Part shown: positions 25,486-34,600 of the stretch, piece by piece
Layout: the number at the start of each line of letters is the position of its first letter
Position numbering within the stretch: the stretch's first letter is position 1
Source of the DNA: Ruminiclostridium cellobioparum subsp. termitidis CT1112
GTDB lineage: Bacteria; Bacillota; Clostridia; Acetivibrionales; DSM-1351
Length of the DNA: 64,000 nucleotides
Assembly (NCBI RefSeq): GCF_000350485.1
Contig: NZ_AORV01000021.1
Coordinates: forward strand, 186,001-250,000
Reading direction: 5' to 3'
Translations under genes and position numbers: made by a program
The notes under the pieces: generated by a model
Databases searched by the model: none
Told to the model about the DNA's origin: nothing
Seen by the model: the letters and a program-made list of their open reading frames with translations, nothing else

Positions 25486-26539
25486 CTTCAAGCCTCCTCT
25501 CCTCCACATCACAAATAGTCAACCTTGCATTTAAACCCGACAGGTCTTCAATCAAGGTTTCACTGTTGATAATATCCATTGCATAATAAATTCCATTGTT
25601 TAAATTTGAAGCCAGAACGGATTTTACCGCATAAGCTGCTATTATTGCACTTATTTCACTGCTGCAATCACTTGTCATTTCAGCCTTTTTAACAATTCTT
25701 CTATTGCCGGTAATGCCCTGGCCTTCAATTTTAATATAAGTGAATTGTTCATTGCTTTTTACATTTTTTCCGAATATTTTTATTACTTCCCTGACAATCT
25801 CCTTATATCCGTCACCTCCCGATTTCAGTTTTATAACCGCTTCCTGCAGCTTTCGTATTATTTCATCCCCAAAGGAGGAGTTGTACCAATTTGCCTTCTG
25901 GAGAGAATACTTTCTGGCTATCCTCTCTGTTTCAACCGTGAGATAATTTTGAAATTTATATCCTTTATTTTTTATAATCTCAAATATCTCACTTTCATCC
26001 TTTTTTATTTTTCCGTTATCATAGCAGCTCATGGCCACCCCGAAGCCCGACAGGTTTGTCAGGATAAAGTCTTCAATTGCAGATTGGCTTGGTGTTTCTT
26101 CACTGACACTCAACCCGCAGATTTTTTCCGGTTTGTTAAAAGCTTCACAGATATGGCGCATTAGTAATCCGCTCATCCCGGGAAAATATCCGCCGGATAA
26201 AACAAAAATATTATTATTCTCTATATCGGATATTTTCTCTTCCAAAAATGCTTCTCCCGAGGGGTCTACATAAGGAATGCGGAGATCAGCGGAAATTCTG
26301 GCCACTTTCTCCCCATTCAAATATGATGCTCCTGCACAGTTTACAATAATGTCGCACTGTTCACAAAACTGCCTTATCTCTTCAGAATTAGAAATATCTA
26401 TTTTAACAAACACACAATTTTCTTCTGATTCACGGTATCTGGTATAATAGGATGCCATAAGAGAGTATTCATTTTTTAAAATATTTACCGTTCTCTTTCC
26501 TATCTCTCCCGTACCTCCCAGAATTCCCACTCGTTTCAT
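25460..26539 (-). CDS. Saccharopine dehydrogenase-like NAD(P)H reductase (probable thiazoline reductase)
   Basis: A 359-residue oxidoreductase with an N-terminal Rossmann motif 'VGILGGTGEIGKRTVN' (residues 4-19) and 'IIVNCAGASYLNGEKVARI' near 64-82, as in the saccharopine-dehydrogenase superfamily. Pyochelin and yersiniabactin pathways need an NADPH reductase to convert one thiazoline ring to a thiazolidine. No Gfo/Idh-type PchG/Irp3/YbtU homologue is visible in this locus, so this enzyme probably fills the role. From memory, the enantio-pyochelin pathway also uses a reductase (PchK) unlike PchG; I could not verify how close it is. Overlaps the hydrolase gene downstream. Confidence 0.72.
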   Translation of the reverse strand: MKRVGILGGTGEIGKRTVNILKNEYSLMASYYTRYRESEENCVFVKIDISNSEEIRQFCEQCDIIVNCAGASYLNGEKVARISADLRIPYVDPSGEAFLEEKISDIENNNIFVLSGGYFPGMSGLLMRHICEAFNKPEKICGLSVSEETPSQSAIEDFILTNLSGFGVAMSCYDNGKIKKDESEIFEIIKNKGYKFQNYLTVETERIARKYSLQKANWYNSSFGDEIIRKLQEAVIKLKSGGDGYKEIVREVIKIFGKNVKSNEQFTYIKIEGQGITGNRRIVKKAEMTSDCSSEISAIIAAYAVKSVLASNLNNGIYYAMDIINSETLIEDLSGLNARLTICDVEERRLEDEYEEGAV

Positions 26540-26543
26540 GTTA

Positions 26544-28205
26544 CTACCGCCTCTTTATATTCTGGATTGCTGTGAAATTTGCGTCCCGTGTAAATTCATA
26601 ATCTGCAATTTTGTCATTGTACAAAACTACCTGGTGAGTATAATAAATGGGAGTATTCAGGCAATTGTCAGCCATGGCAGTTAATATTGTATTGTATATA
26701 TCCTGAATTCTCTTTTCATCGGTCGCAGAATTCACTTCACTGATCAGCTGCGCCTTACCCGGCAAAAAGCCCGAAATTTGAGACATTATAGGGTCCATTG
26801 ACATTGCCGGGTCTATATTGCTGATAACATTGGACGGGTCATAATATCCTCCCTGTGTTTTAAAAACTGTCAAACCATATTTTCCGCCTGTTATCATTGC
26901 ATACCAGTCCATCATGGGAGCAGATTTCGGTGTCAGTTGAATTCCTATTTTTTTTAATTGATCACAAATATAAACCACCATGTTGTCATCAGATGCCGAG
27001 CCTGTCTGATACAAGAAATCTGCAGCCATTTTACTTCCATTTTTTTCTCTGATGCCGTCTCCGTCGTTATCTTTGTACCCTGCCTTATCCAGCAGTGCTT
27101 TTGCCTTGTCTAAATCAAAATCGTATACTGTCTGTTCAACATCACAATATGGCAATACCTTTGAGAAAAAAGTATCTGCTTTTTCATAAAGCCCTCCATA
27201 TATGTTATCCACTATATTTTGTTTATCTATTGCCATGGAAATGGCTTCTCTGACAGTCTTATCCCCGAAAACCGTATCGCTTAAGTTATAGCCTATATAA
27301 TAGGTTTGTGTTGCGTTGTCATCTGCTTTTGCTCCAAAGCTTCCGGAATTTTTCATTTCTTCGTAACTTTCGGAAGAAATCTTTGAAATGCCAGAAATAA
27401 AATCAATTTCTCCGTTTTTCAGAGCTAGAATTTTGGCGTCATTGTCGGCAAGCACCTTGATGGAGAAACTGTCCACCTGGGGTGCTTCCCCCCAATAGTA
27501 AGGATTTTTCACAAAATTGTATGTCTGTCCGTCCCCATCCCCCTGGTACATATATGGACCTGTGCCATAGGTCGCCGTACTAAAACTGCCTTTTACGGTC
27601 AAATCGTCATTTAACTGTTCACCTGAAACAATGCCAAAAGGATTTGCCAGGCACAGATCCCGCAGCGTACTGTAATAAGGCTGTGTCAAATACAGTTCGA
27701 CAGTATGGTCGTCAGTTGCTTTTACATCCTGTATAATAGTTGAAAGTTTCCCGTAGGAACCGTTGTATTGCCCCAGATTTACAGGGGAGGCCTTGAGGGA
27801 TTTCGCCACATCTTCGGCGGTCAGATCAGAACCGTCGGAAAATTTGATTCCTTTTCTGATATTGAAGGTATATACTTTTCCATCCTCGCTGACCGACCAC
27901 TTTTCTGCCAGCGAACCGGTGAGCTTTCCATTTTCATCATATTGTACAAGCGTGTCATAAAAGCTTGTTAAATAATAGGTTATTCCATATCCGCTTGAGG
28001 AATTGGCAGGAGTTATGATTGTATAGAACGATTCAAATTTCCAGCTTTCCGGTAAATTTATATGTATGGCTTTGGCCGTATCGTTATTTGACTCACTATT
28101 TGCCTCTTTTTCCCCGGCATTACTATTTGAAGTTTTTCCGCATGCTCCCAATGTGAACACCATAATTGCAGCTATTAATAATGTAATAATTTTTTTTATT
28201 TTCAT
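26544..28205 (-). CDS. Nik/Opp-type ABC transporter substrate-binding lipoprotein
   Basis: A 553-residue extracytoplasmic binding protein of the SBP_bac_5 family (DppA, OppA, NikA, CntA). The signal peptide 'IKKIITLLIAAIMVFTLGAC' ends in the lipobox LGAC. 'AEKWSVSEDGKVYTFNIRKGIKFSDGSDLTAEDV' near 110-145 and 'VREAISMAIDKQNIV' near 320-335 are family hallmarks. GGAGGATAAA precedes ATG 28205. Members bind peptides, nickel or metal-opine complexes. Located in an NRPS metallophore operon, it probably captures the metal complex, as CntA does for staphylopine-metal. Confidence 0.88.
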   Translation of the reverse strand: MKIKKIITLLIAAIMVFTLGACGKTSNSNAGEKEANSESNNDTAKAIHINLPESWKFESFYTIITPANSSSGYGITYYLTSFYDTLVQYDENGKLTGSLAEKWSVSEDGKVYTFNIRKGIKFSDGSDLTAEDVAKSLKASPVNLGQYNGSYGKLSTIIQDVKATDDHTVELYLTQPYYSTLRDLCLANPFGIVSGEQLNDDLTVKGSFSTATYGTGPYMYQGDGDGQTYNFVKNPYYWGEAPQVDSFSIKVLADNDAKILALKNGEIDFISGISKISSESYEEMKNSGSFGAKADDNATQTYYIGYNLSDTVFGDKTVREAISMAIDKQNIVDNIYGGLYEKADTFFSKVLPYCDVEQTVYDFDLDKAKALLDKAGYKDNDGDGIREKNGSKMAADFLYQTGSASDDNMVVYICDQLKKIGIQLTPKSAPMMDWYAMITGGKYGLTVFKTQGGYYDPSNVISNIDPAMSMDPIMSQISGFLPGKAQLISEVNSATDEKRIQDIYNTILTAMADNCLNTPIYYTHQVVLYNDKIADYEFTRDANFTAIQNIKRR

Positions 28206-28245
28206 TTTATCCTCCATGTCTTTTTCCTTTCTATTTCACCAAATT

Positions 28246-29037
28246 TTAATTATTTCTTTCGTACGAAAGCTTTACAGGCTTATGCCGGCTTGCTCTCAAC
28301 AGGATTTTACTGTACTCGTTTTTGAATACCGAAATATCGCCTGAGAATTTTACCTTTTCCAGCAGTTTTGAATCTCTCATTACAAGTATTTCATCAGCAA
28401 CCTCAACAGCAAGATCTATATCATGGGTAATAAATATCAGGGTAAAACCTATAGACTCCTGTAATTGGATAATTTCTTCAATGATCTTTTTCCTTAACGG
28501 CAAGTCAAAGCCATTGGTTGCTTCATCAAAGATGAGGCATTGGGGTTGAACAGCCAAGGCCCTTGCAATTGCAACCCTTTTCTGTTCTCCTCCCGAAAGT
28601 TCACAGGGGAGTCTTGAATAATAGTCAGCAGGCAAATTGCAGATTCCCATGAGTTCTTCACATCTTTTCCTTCTTGTGGTTCTATCCATGTGAAAAAAGC
28701 AAATTAAAGGTTCTTCAATCGACCTTCCCACAATCATTTTGGGGTCTAAAGCAGAAAGAGAATTTTGCTGGATAATCTGAATTTTTTTAAAGTGTTCTTT
28801 TAAATTTCCATTCTTTCTGTAAACAGGTTTTTCTCCAACGAATACATTTCCGCCGCTGGGTTTTTGAAGCCCTGCAATCATCCTGGCAAGAGTGGTTTTA
28901 CCTGACCCCGATTCTCCAACGATTGCATACCGTCCTCCTTTCCTGAAATTTATATTAAGAGGGGATACTGCTGTAAACTTATTCCTGGAAAAAAGGCTGT
29001 CAGAAAAAGCACAACTCAGGTCTTTAATTTCTATCAT
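28246..29037 (-). CDS. Nik/Opp-type ABC ATPase (NikE/DppF position)
   Basis: A 263-residue ATPase: Walker A 'GESGSGKTT' near 38-46, Q-loop 'QIIQQNSLSALDP' near 87-99, signature 'LSGGEQKRVAIARA' near 143-156, Walker B 'CLIFDEATNGFD' near 163-174 and H-loop 'FITHDIDLA'. The typical oligopeptide-family C-terminal extension with the Fe-S cysteines is absent. It makes the ATPase pair with the next gene upstream (17 bp away). It follows the permease genes and precedes the binding protein. Confidence 0.9.
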   Translation of the reverse strand: MIEIKDLSCAFSDSLFSRNKFTAVSPLNINFRKGGRYAIVGESGSGKTTLARMIAGLQKPSGGNVFVGEKPVYRKNGNLKEHFKKIQIIQQNSLSALDPKMIVGRSIEEPLICFFHMDRTTRRKRCEELMGICNLPADYYSRLPCELSGGEQKRVAIARALAVQPQCLIFDEATNGFDLPLRKKIIEEIIQLQESIGFTLIFITHDIDLAVEVADEILVMRDSKLLEKVKFSGDISVFKNEYSKILLRASRHKPVKLSYERNN

Positions 29038-29053
29038 CTATACTGACCCCTTT

Positions 29054-29794
29054 CTAAACAGCCGCATTCAAAAGCTCTTTTGTATTTAAAATATCCTCTG
29101 TTCTACCTGCTTCTATTACTTTGCCTTTATCCATAACAAGGATTTTGTCTGAATTTGCAGCAGCATACAAATCATGAGTGACAAACAGAATGGAAACTCC
29201 CTGTTTGCAGAGATTTCTCAGTACCTTCATCAGCTCAATTCTGTTGCAGGCATCAATTGCCGTAGTAGCCTCGTCTGCAATCAGAATTTGAGGATTGTTT
29301 ATAAGAGCGGTAGCTATCATGACCCTCTGCAGCATTCCGCCTGAAAGTGCAAAAGGATAACTTTTCAGAATTCTTTTTGTATCTGAAAGTCCCAGATTTT
29401 GCAATACCGCTTCACACTTTTTGAATATTTCAGCTTTTGGCAGCTTTACGTTATGCTTCAGATAAGTTTTTTCCATCTGTCTGCCAATGCGTATGGACGG
29501 ATTGAATGCAGTCATTGGATTTTGCATTATTAAACAGATTTCCTTTCCATATATCTTGAGCAGATCTTTTTTAGGAATATTTAAAAGCTCGGTATTATTA
29601 AAGCTGATACTTCCTTCTGCTTTGAAATCAGACCCCAAAAGTCCCATTATGGCTCTGCATACCGTTGTTTTTCCAGCCCCGGAGCTTCCTACTATGGACA
29701 GCATTTCCCCCTTTTCAATTTTGAAGGAAATGTCCTCCGCTACACTTTTCCCGGATGCAAAAGAAATTTTTAAGTTCTTGACATTAAGTAACAT
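29054..29794 (-). CDS. Nik/Opp-type ABC ATPase (NikD/DppD position)
   Basis: A 246-residue ATPase: Walker A 'GSSGAGKTT' near 36-44, Q-loop 'LIMQNPMTAFNPS' near 87-99, signature 'LSGGMLQRVMIATAL' near 149-163, Walker B 'ILIADEATTAID' near 169-180 and H-loop 'FVTHDLYAA'. The signature 'GGMLQRV' is the NikD/CntD-type variant rather than the 'GGMRQRV' common in Dpp/Opp. Its start overlaps the permease stop by 11 bases. Confidence 0.9.
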   Translation of the reverse strand: MLLNVKNLKISFASGKSVAEDISFKIEKGEMLSIVGSSGAGKTTVCRAIMGLLGSDFKAEGSISFNNTELLNIPKKDLLKIYGKEICLIMQNPMTAFNPSIRIGRQMEKTYLKHNVKLPKAEIFKKCEAVLQNLGLSDTKRILKSYPFALSGGMLQRVMIATALINNPQILIADEATTAIDACNRIELMKVLRNLCKQGVSILFVTHDLYAAANSDKILVMDKGKVIEAGRTEDILNTKELLNAAV

Positions 29795-30602
29795 TTATTT
29801 CATTCTCCCTCCCAATAAAATCTCTAAGACCCTCTCCTAAAAGGTTAAAGCCTGCACAGCACAAAACCAGGCAGATTCCCGGATAGATAATCAAACCCGG
29901 ATTTGTGTAAATACTGTTTCTGGCCTCATTAAGCATGGCCCCCCATTCGGGAGTTCCTGCCATAAGTCCGATGCCTAAAAAAGCGAAGCTCGAAACAGCC
30001 ATAATTGCCGAGGCAATTCCCGTTGTAAAATAGACCATAAACTGCGGTAAAACATTGGGCACCAAATGTCTTGCTACTATCCGGAGTTCCGATGCACCCG
30101 CAATCCTTGCCGACTCTATGTACTCTTTTCCGCATTCGGTTTTTGCATAGGAGCGGACCATTCTCATAAACCATGCAGACATTGAAATACCGATAGCTGC
30201 CAAAACGCACAGGACTGAATTGTCTATTGAAGTGACAAGTGCCATTGCTATTACAATTAAGGGGAATGCCATCAATATTTCACATAATAATCTTGCAATT
30301 TCGTCTGCTACTCCGCCCTTATAGCTTGTATAGCAGCCTGCAAACAGTGAAACTGCCGCAAGTAAAATCAGTACAGGTACCGACAGGCCCATGGAATATC
30401 TTGCGCCATACATAATTCTTGAGAGCTCACATCTGCCCATTTGGTCACAGCCCAGAGGAAATTCTTTTGTTGCGGCAGCGTTTTTTCTGGAAAGGTCGGT
30501 GGCATTGGGATCATTGGGTGCTAAAACAGGAGCCAGCAAAGCAATAAAAATGAATGCTGCTATCAAAGCCAATCCAATAATTATTTGTAATTTTCTTTTC
30601 AT
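29784..30602 (-). CDS. Nik/Opp-type ABC permease (NikC/DppC position)
   Basis: A 272-residue permease with about six helices and the EAA coupling loop 'ESARIAGASELRIVARHLVPNVLP' near 169-192. The ATG at 30602 follows AGGAGGAAGTTAAT and overlaps the stop of the partner gene in an ATGA junction. 'FPLGCDQMGRCELSRIMYGAR' near 45-65 is typical of the C-type permease. Confidence 0.92.
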   Translation of the reverse strand: MKRKLQIIIGLALIAAFIFIALLAPVLAPNDPNATDLSRKNAAATKEFPLGCDQMGRCELSRIMYGARYSMGLSVPVLILLAAVSLFAGCYTSYKGGVADEIARLLCEILMAFPLIVIAMALVTSIDNSVLCVLAAIGISMSAWFMRMVRSYAKTECGKEYIESARIAGASELRIVARHLVPNVLPQFMVYFTTGIASAIMAVSSFAFLGIGLMAGTPEWGAMLNEARNSIYTNPGLIIYPGICLVLCCAGFNLLGEGLRDFIGRENEINVT

Positions 30603-31549
30603 ATTAACTTCCTCCTGTATGCAGGACATATGATACTGGAAAGAATATCTGCTGCTGCATTAAATAGTACAAACAGGACGGCACAAACCAGGATGGAGCC
30701 TGAAATGCCATAAATATCCATGCTTTCACAGGATTCCATAAGATAATAACCCAGGCCCTGGATGGAAAATACCCGCTCTACCAGGGCAGAGGTACCAAAA
30801 AGTGCCGCACAGTATTGAGCAAATAAAGTTATTGCCGCAGGAAGTGCATTCCTCAGGACTTCACCATAAACAATCTGGGAATTGGTAAAGCCCCGCGCTT
30901 TGGCATATGCTACATAATCACTTTTCAGTTCATTTAATACCGAGGCCCTTAACACTCTCACAGATATGCACATTACCGGAAATGCCATGGATATGGACGG
31001 TAAAATCAAGGATTTCAGGCTTCCGTCGAAAATAACCTTAAATATGGGAATTTCAACTGCAAAAGCAGTCAGTAATATTAAAGCAAGCCAGAAACTGGGG
31101 ACACAAATACCTATGATACAAATGATCCTCATTACATTGTCAAAAATGCCTCCTTTAAATATCACCGAAACGGCTGCTATTAATATTGTAAATACTCCAA
31201 CCCAAAACATTGCCAGAATGATAAGCATACATGTTACAGGAAGTGCTCCCCGTATATTTTCCATTACAGGCTTTTTATTGGTTATAGCCGTACCCAGGTC
31301 ACCTTTAAGCACACCTTTCAGGTAGTCGGCATATCTTTCGCCGAAAGGAGCATCAAGTCCCAATTCCTCCCTGACTGCCTGTATCTGTTCTTCAGTAGCA
31401 AAAACACTTTGCTTGCGGACAATAGTCTCTGCCGGATCGGTTCCGGTAAAAAGCTGTAAACAAAAACTCAAGGTTATAACACCGAATATGACTGCGGCAA
31501 GCCCCAGCAATCTCCTTAAAAGTACTTTACTGAAACTGATCTTGTTCAT
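30599..31549 (-). CDS. Nik/Opp-type ABC permease (NikB/DppB position)
   Basis: A 316-residue permease with six helices. 'LGLDAPFGERYADYLKGVLKGDLG' near 62-85 is the family's periplasmic block, and 'AYAKARGFTNSQIVYGEVLRNAL' near 215-237 is the EAA loop. First gene of the importer module, 70 bases after the large synthetase. Order B-C-D-E-A with NRPS genes on the same transcript links uptake to biosynthesis. Confidence 0.92.
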   Translation of the reverse strand: MNKISFSKVLLRRLLGLAAVIFGVITLSFCLQLFTGTDPAETIVRKQSVFATEEQIQAVREELGLDAPFGERYADYLKGVLKGDLGTAITNKKPVMENIRGALPVTCMLIILAMFWVGVFTILIAAVSVIFKGGIFDNVMRIICIIGICVPSFWLALILLTAFAVEIPIFKVIFDGSLKSLILPSISMAFPVMCISVRVLRASVLNELKSDYVAYAKARGFTNSQIVYGEVLRNALPAAITLFAQYCAALFGTSALVERVFSIQGLGYYLMESCESMDIYGISGSILVCAVLFVLFNAAADILSSIICPAYRRKLI

Positions 31550-31619
31550 CTGGTTCTACTCTCTTTCCACCTTGTTCTATCTCTCTCATCTTATCCATTA
31601 AAGTTAACCCCTGTGTTTT

Positions 31620-34600
31620 TCACTGATATATAAAATCCAGAATCTTATCCATGTTCTTTTGCAGGTTAGGTTCAATAATACAGTCAAAATGCTGGCCAGA
31701 AATTATATCATACCTGAAATCCCCTTTTATATATGGCTTCCAGGTGTCGAAATCCTCTCCGAAAAATTCCCGGTAAAAGCTTGCTCCCTGCTGTTCACAG
31801 GAAAAGATCCTTACATTTCCGTAATAGGGTCTGGGCTGATGGCTTGCCACACAGCCAAAATTCTGTGCAAATATATGAAACAGCGTATTTAGCATTTTAC
31901 GTTCATGTTCCATTAAATCCGTGTCGGCCCTGTCTATTGTGGCATATAGATTATTCAGTCTTTCGGAGATGGGTTTGCAGGATAATCTGCGGAATTCCTC
32001 GGCGACCTCTTCAAATTCACCCTGTAAATTGCATAATGCTTCGGCAGTAACTTCGCCATTGCCTTCCCGTACTATGTAATCTATGCACTTCTCCATGGTT
32101 TCTTCTCCCGTAGTATACCCGGCTTTATATTCGTTGGCATTGATGAGCTTTGCAAAGGTTCTTTCCAATAATAATTCATTCTCCAGGCTGGATTTTAAAG
32201 CCCTGTCATAAAGGCTGTCTGTCAGCCCTCTGAAGGCCGTATTATCCTTGCTCTTCTGAATGGTGGCACTGATCAATGTCACATCTGAAACCTTGAGCCC
32301 ATGTTCCTTTAAATATTCGGCAGCTTCCAGAGCTATCACACCTCCTACACAGTGCCCCATCAATATGTAATTTGAATAGCCCAGCTGTTTCAAAATCCTG
32401 CCGTATTTTTTCCCCAGCAGCTTAAAGGTATCCTGTGTTTCCATGGAAACGTATTCGGCCTCATTTCCGAAGGAGAAGCCCAGTATGCTTTCATTTTCCC
32501 TGCTGTGCTTTTCGATATGGGAAAGTAAAGCCGTATATGCCGATAAGGTTCCGGTTCCGGCATGGAACAATACCTTTGCCACCGAATTTTCATTGGAGCA
32601 ATTGCTGTTTTTTATCTGTATCAGGGAAGGATCAACAAAACTATCCTTCTCATTGTGAAACTTGTGGATTTTCAGGGCAAGCTCCCTGACTGTGGGTGTC
32701 TGCATCATTTCAGTCAGCAAGGCACTCCATTCCCAATCTTTGGCTTCTTCAATTTCTTCTACGGTCTTTCCCACCACCTGTGCTATTAAAAGAGAATCTC
32801 CGCCCACGTTATAGAAGTTGTCATCTCTTCCGATTGAGACTGCTTTCAGCTCCCTGCGCCATATTTCGGCTATCCGTTTCTCCAGGTCTGTTTCAGGCAT
32901 TTCCTTTTCATCCGGCGAGGAATTACTTTCGCTATTCTCAATAAATGCCCTTATTTTTTTCATATCCACTTTCTTATTTTCAGTCAGCGGCAATGCCGGC
33001 AATATGATAATATTGCCAGGAACCATATATGAAGAGATTGTTTCGAGGAGATACTTCCTGACCTGGTTCTTTTCCAGCTTCTCATATTCGCTTCCGAATC
33101 TGGCAATATAAATTGTCTGACCGGACAAATCCAGCTTACTGTTCTTCTGCGGGAATTGATAAACTATCTCTCCATTATGCTTTTGAAGGATATTTTCCCA
33201 CTGGTTTCTAGTAAAGAAAGTCTCTTCTTCCATACGTTCGTCTAAAAATCCGGTCAAACCATCCTTAAATTCCATGGAGGTGAGAAGCATATAACTCATC
33301 CGGGTTTCCTCCAGAATTATCATGCTTCCGTTTTCCACCAGCAGGTTCCGCAGATTTTCCATAACATAGTGCACATCTTTTGAATTGTGCAGTACATTTG
33401 CGCACAGGATCAAATCAAAGGAAAATGCATCATATCCCTGCAATGCAAATTCCTTGTTTATATCGAAAATCCCGTATTTTACCCAACCGTACTTTCCGAA
33501 GTTCTCCTGTGCCTTATTCAGAAAAAACGTCGATAGATCTGTAAAGTGGTATTCCACATTACAGCCGTCCAAAGCCGGGATCAGGTCGATTGAAGTTCCT
33601 CCCACTCCCGCTCCGACCTCAAGGATGCGGAATACCCTTTCAGGATTTTCCCCATTGGATTTTTTGCATAAATACAGGATCTCTTCATTTGCAATGCCAT
33701 TGTGCATCCTGTTTATCTTATTGTCATGGTATGCTGCCATAGCAGGCTTTACATCTCCCTTTGGGAACAACAGGTTCAATGGATTTTCATTTCCCCGGAT
33801 CATTTCAGGAAGTAAATCACTGGATTCCTTAAGATAGTCAAGAAATTCCCTGCTGTAATTAAAGGCTTCTTCTGTTTTATAGAAATCCTCCCATAAGGCA
33901 TCTGAATCAAAATTATGTTCATTTTCAATCAGCATGTAAGCTTCATCCTGCTCTTTGATAATTTTCTCTTCCACTAAAACCTTCAGCCATCTTTTTGTTA
34001 ATTTGTGGAGTTTCTCCGGAATATTCATTATCCGGGTTATATCATCAAACCGGTATGGCTGATGCAGCTCCTGAAATATTCCGCATTTTCCGAAAACATT
34101 ATAAATATCACTTATGACCACAAGCTCCGACTTTCTGGTCCAGGTTTCCAACAGATCCTCATCTATGCTTCCGGCATAGGATTTTCCTGTTGAGTCAAGC
34201 AGTTGGATTTCTTCTTCATCTTTTGCCGTTTCTCTGTGTCCGCTCTTCCTTTTAGGTGATATTACCGCATTGATTTTTAATTCCTCTGTTGGGTTTCCCA
34301 CTGTCAGGGTAACCGCTGAATCCACTGCGGGATACTCCATCAAAGCCGCTCTGATTTCAGCCAGTTCGATTCTGTGACCATGTATTTTTACCTGCTCATC
34401 TCCTGCTTCCCTGCCTTTGAAGATTATAATGCCATCTTTTCTGTAACAGCCCCTGTCTCCAGTTCTGTAGATCCTTTCTCCTGTTCCGGGCAGAATGCGA
34501 TACTTTTCCGCATTCAGAACAGCATCATTCAAATATCCCGCAGACAGTCCGACACCGCCAATATATAGATTACCGTCCACATAATCGGGACAAGGCTGCA

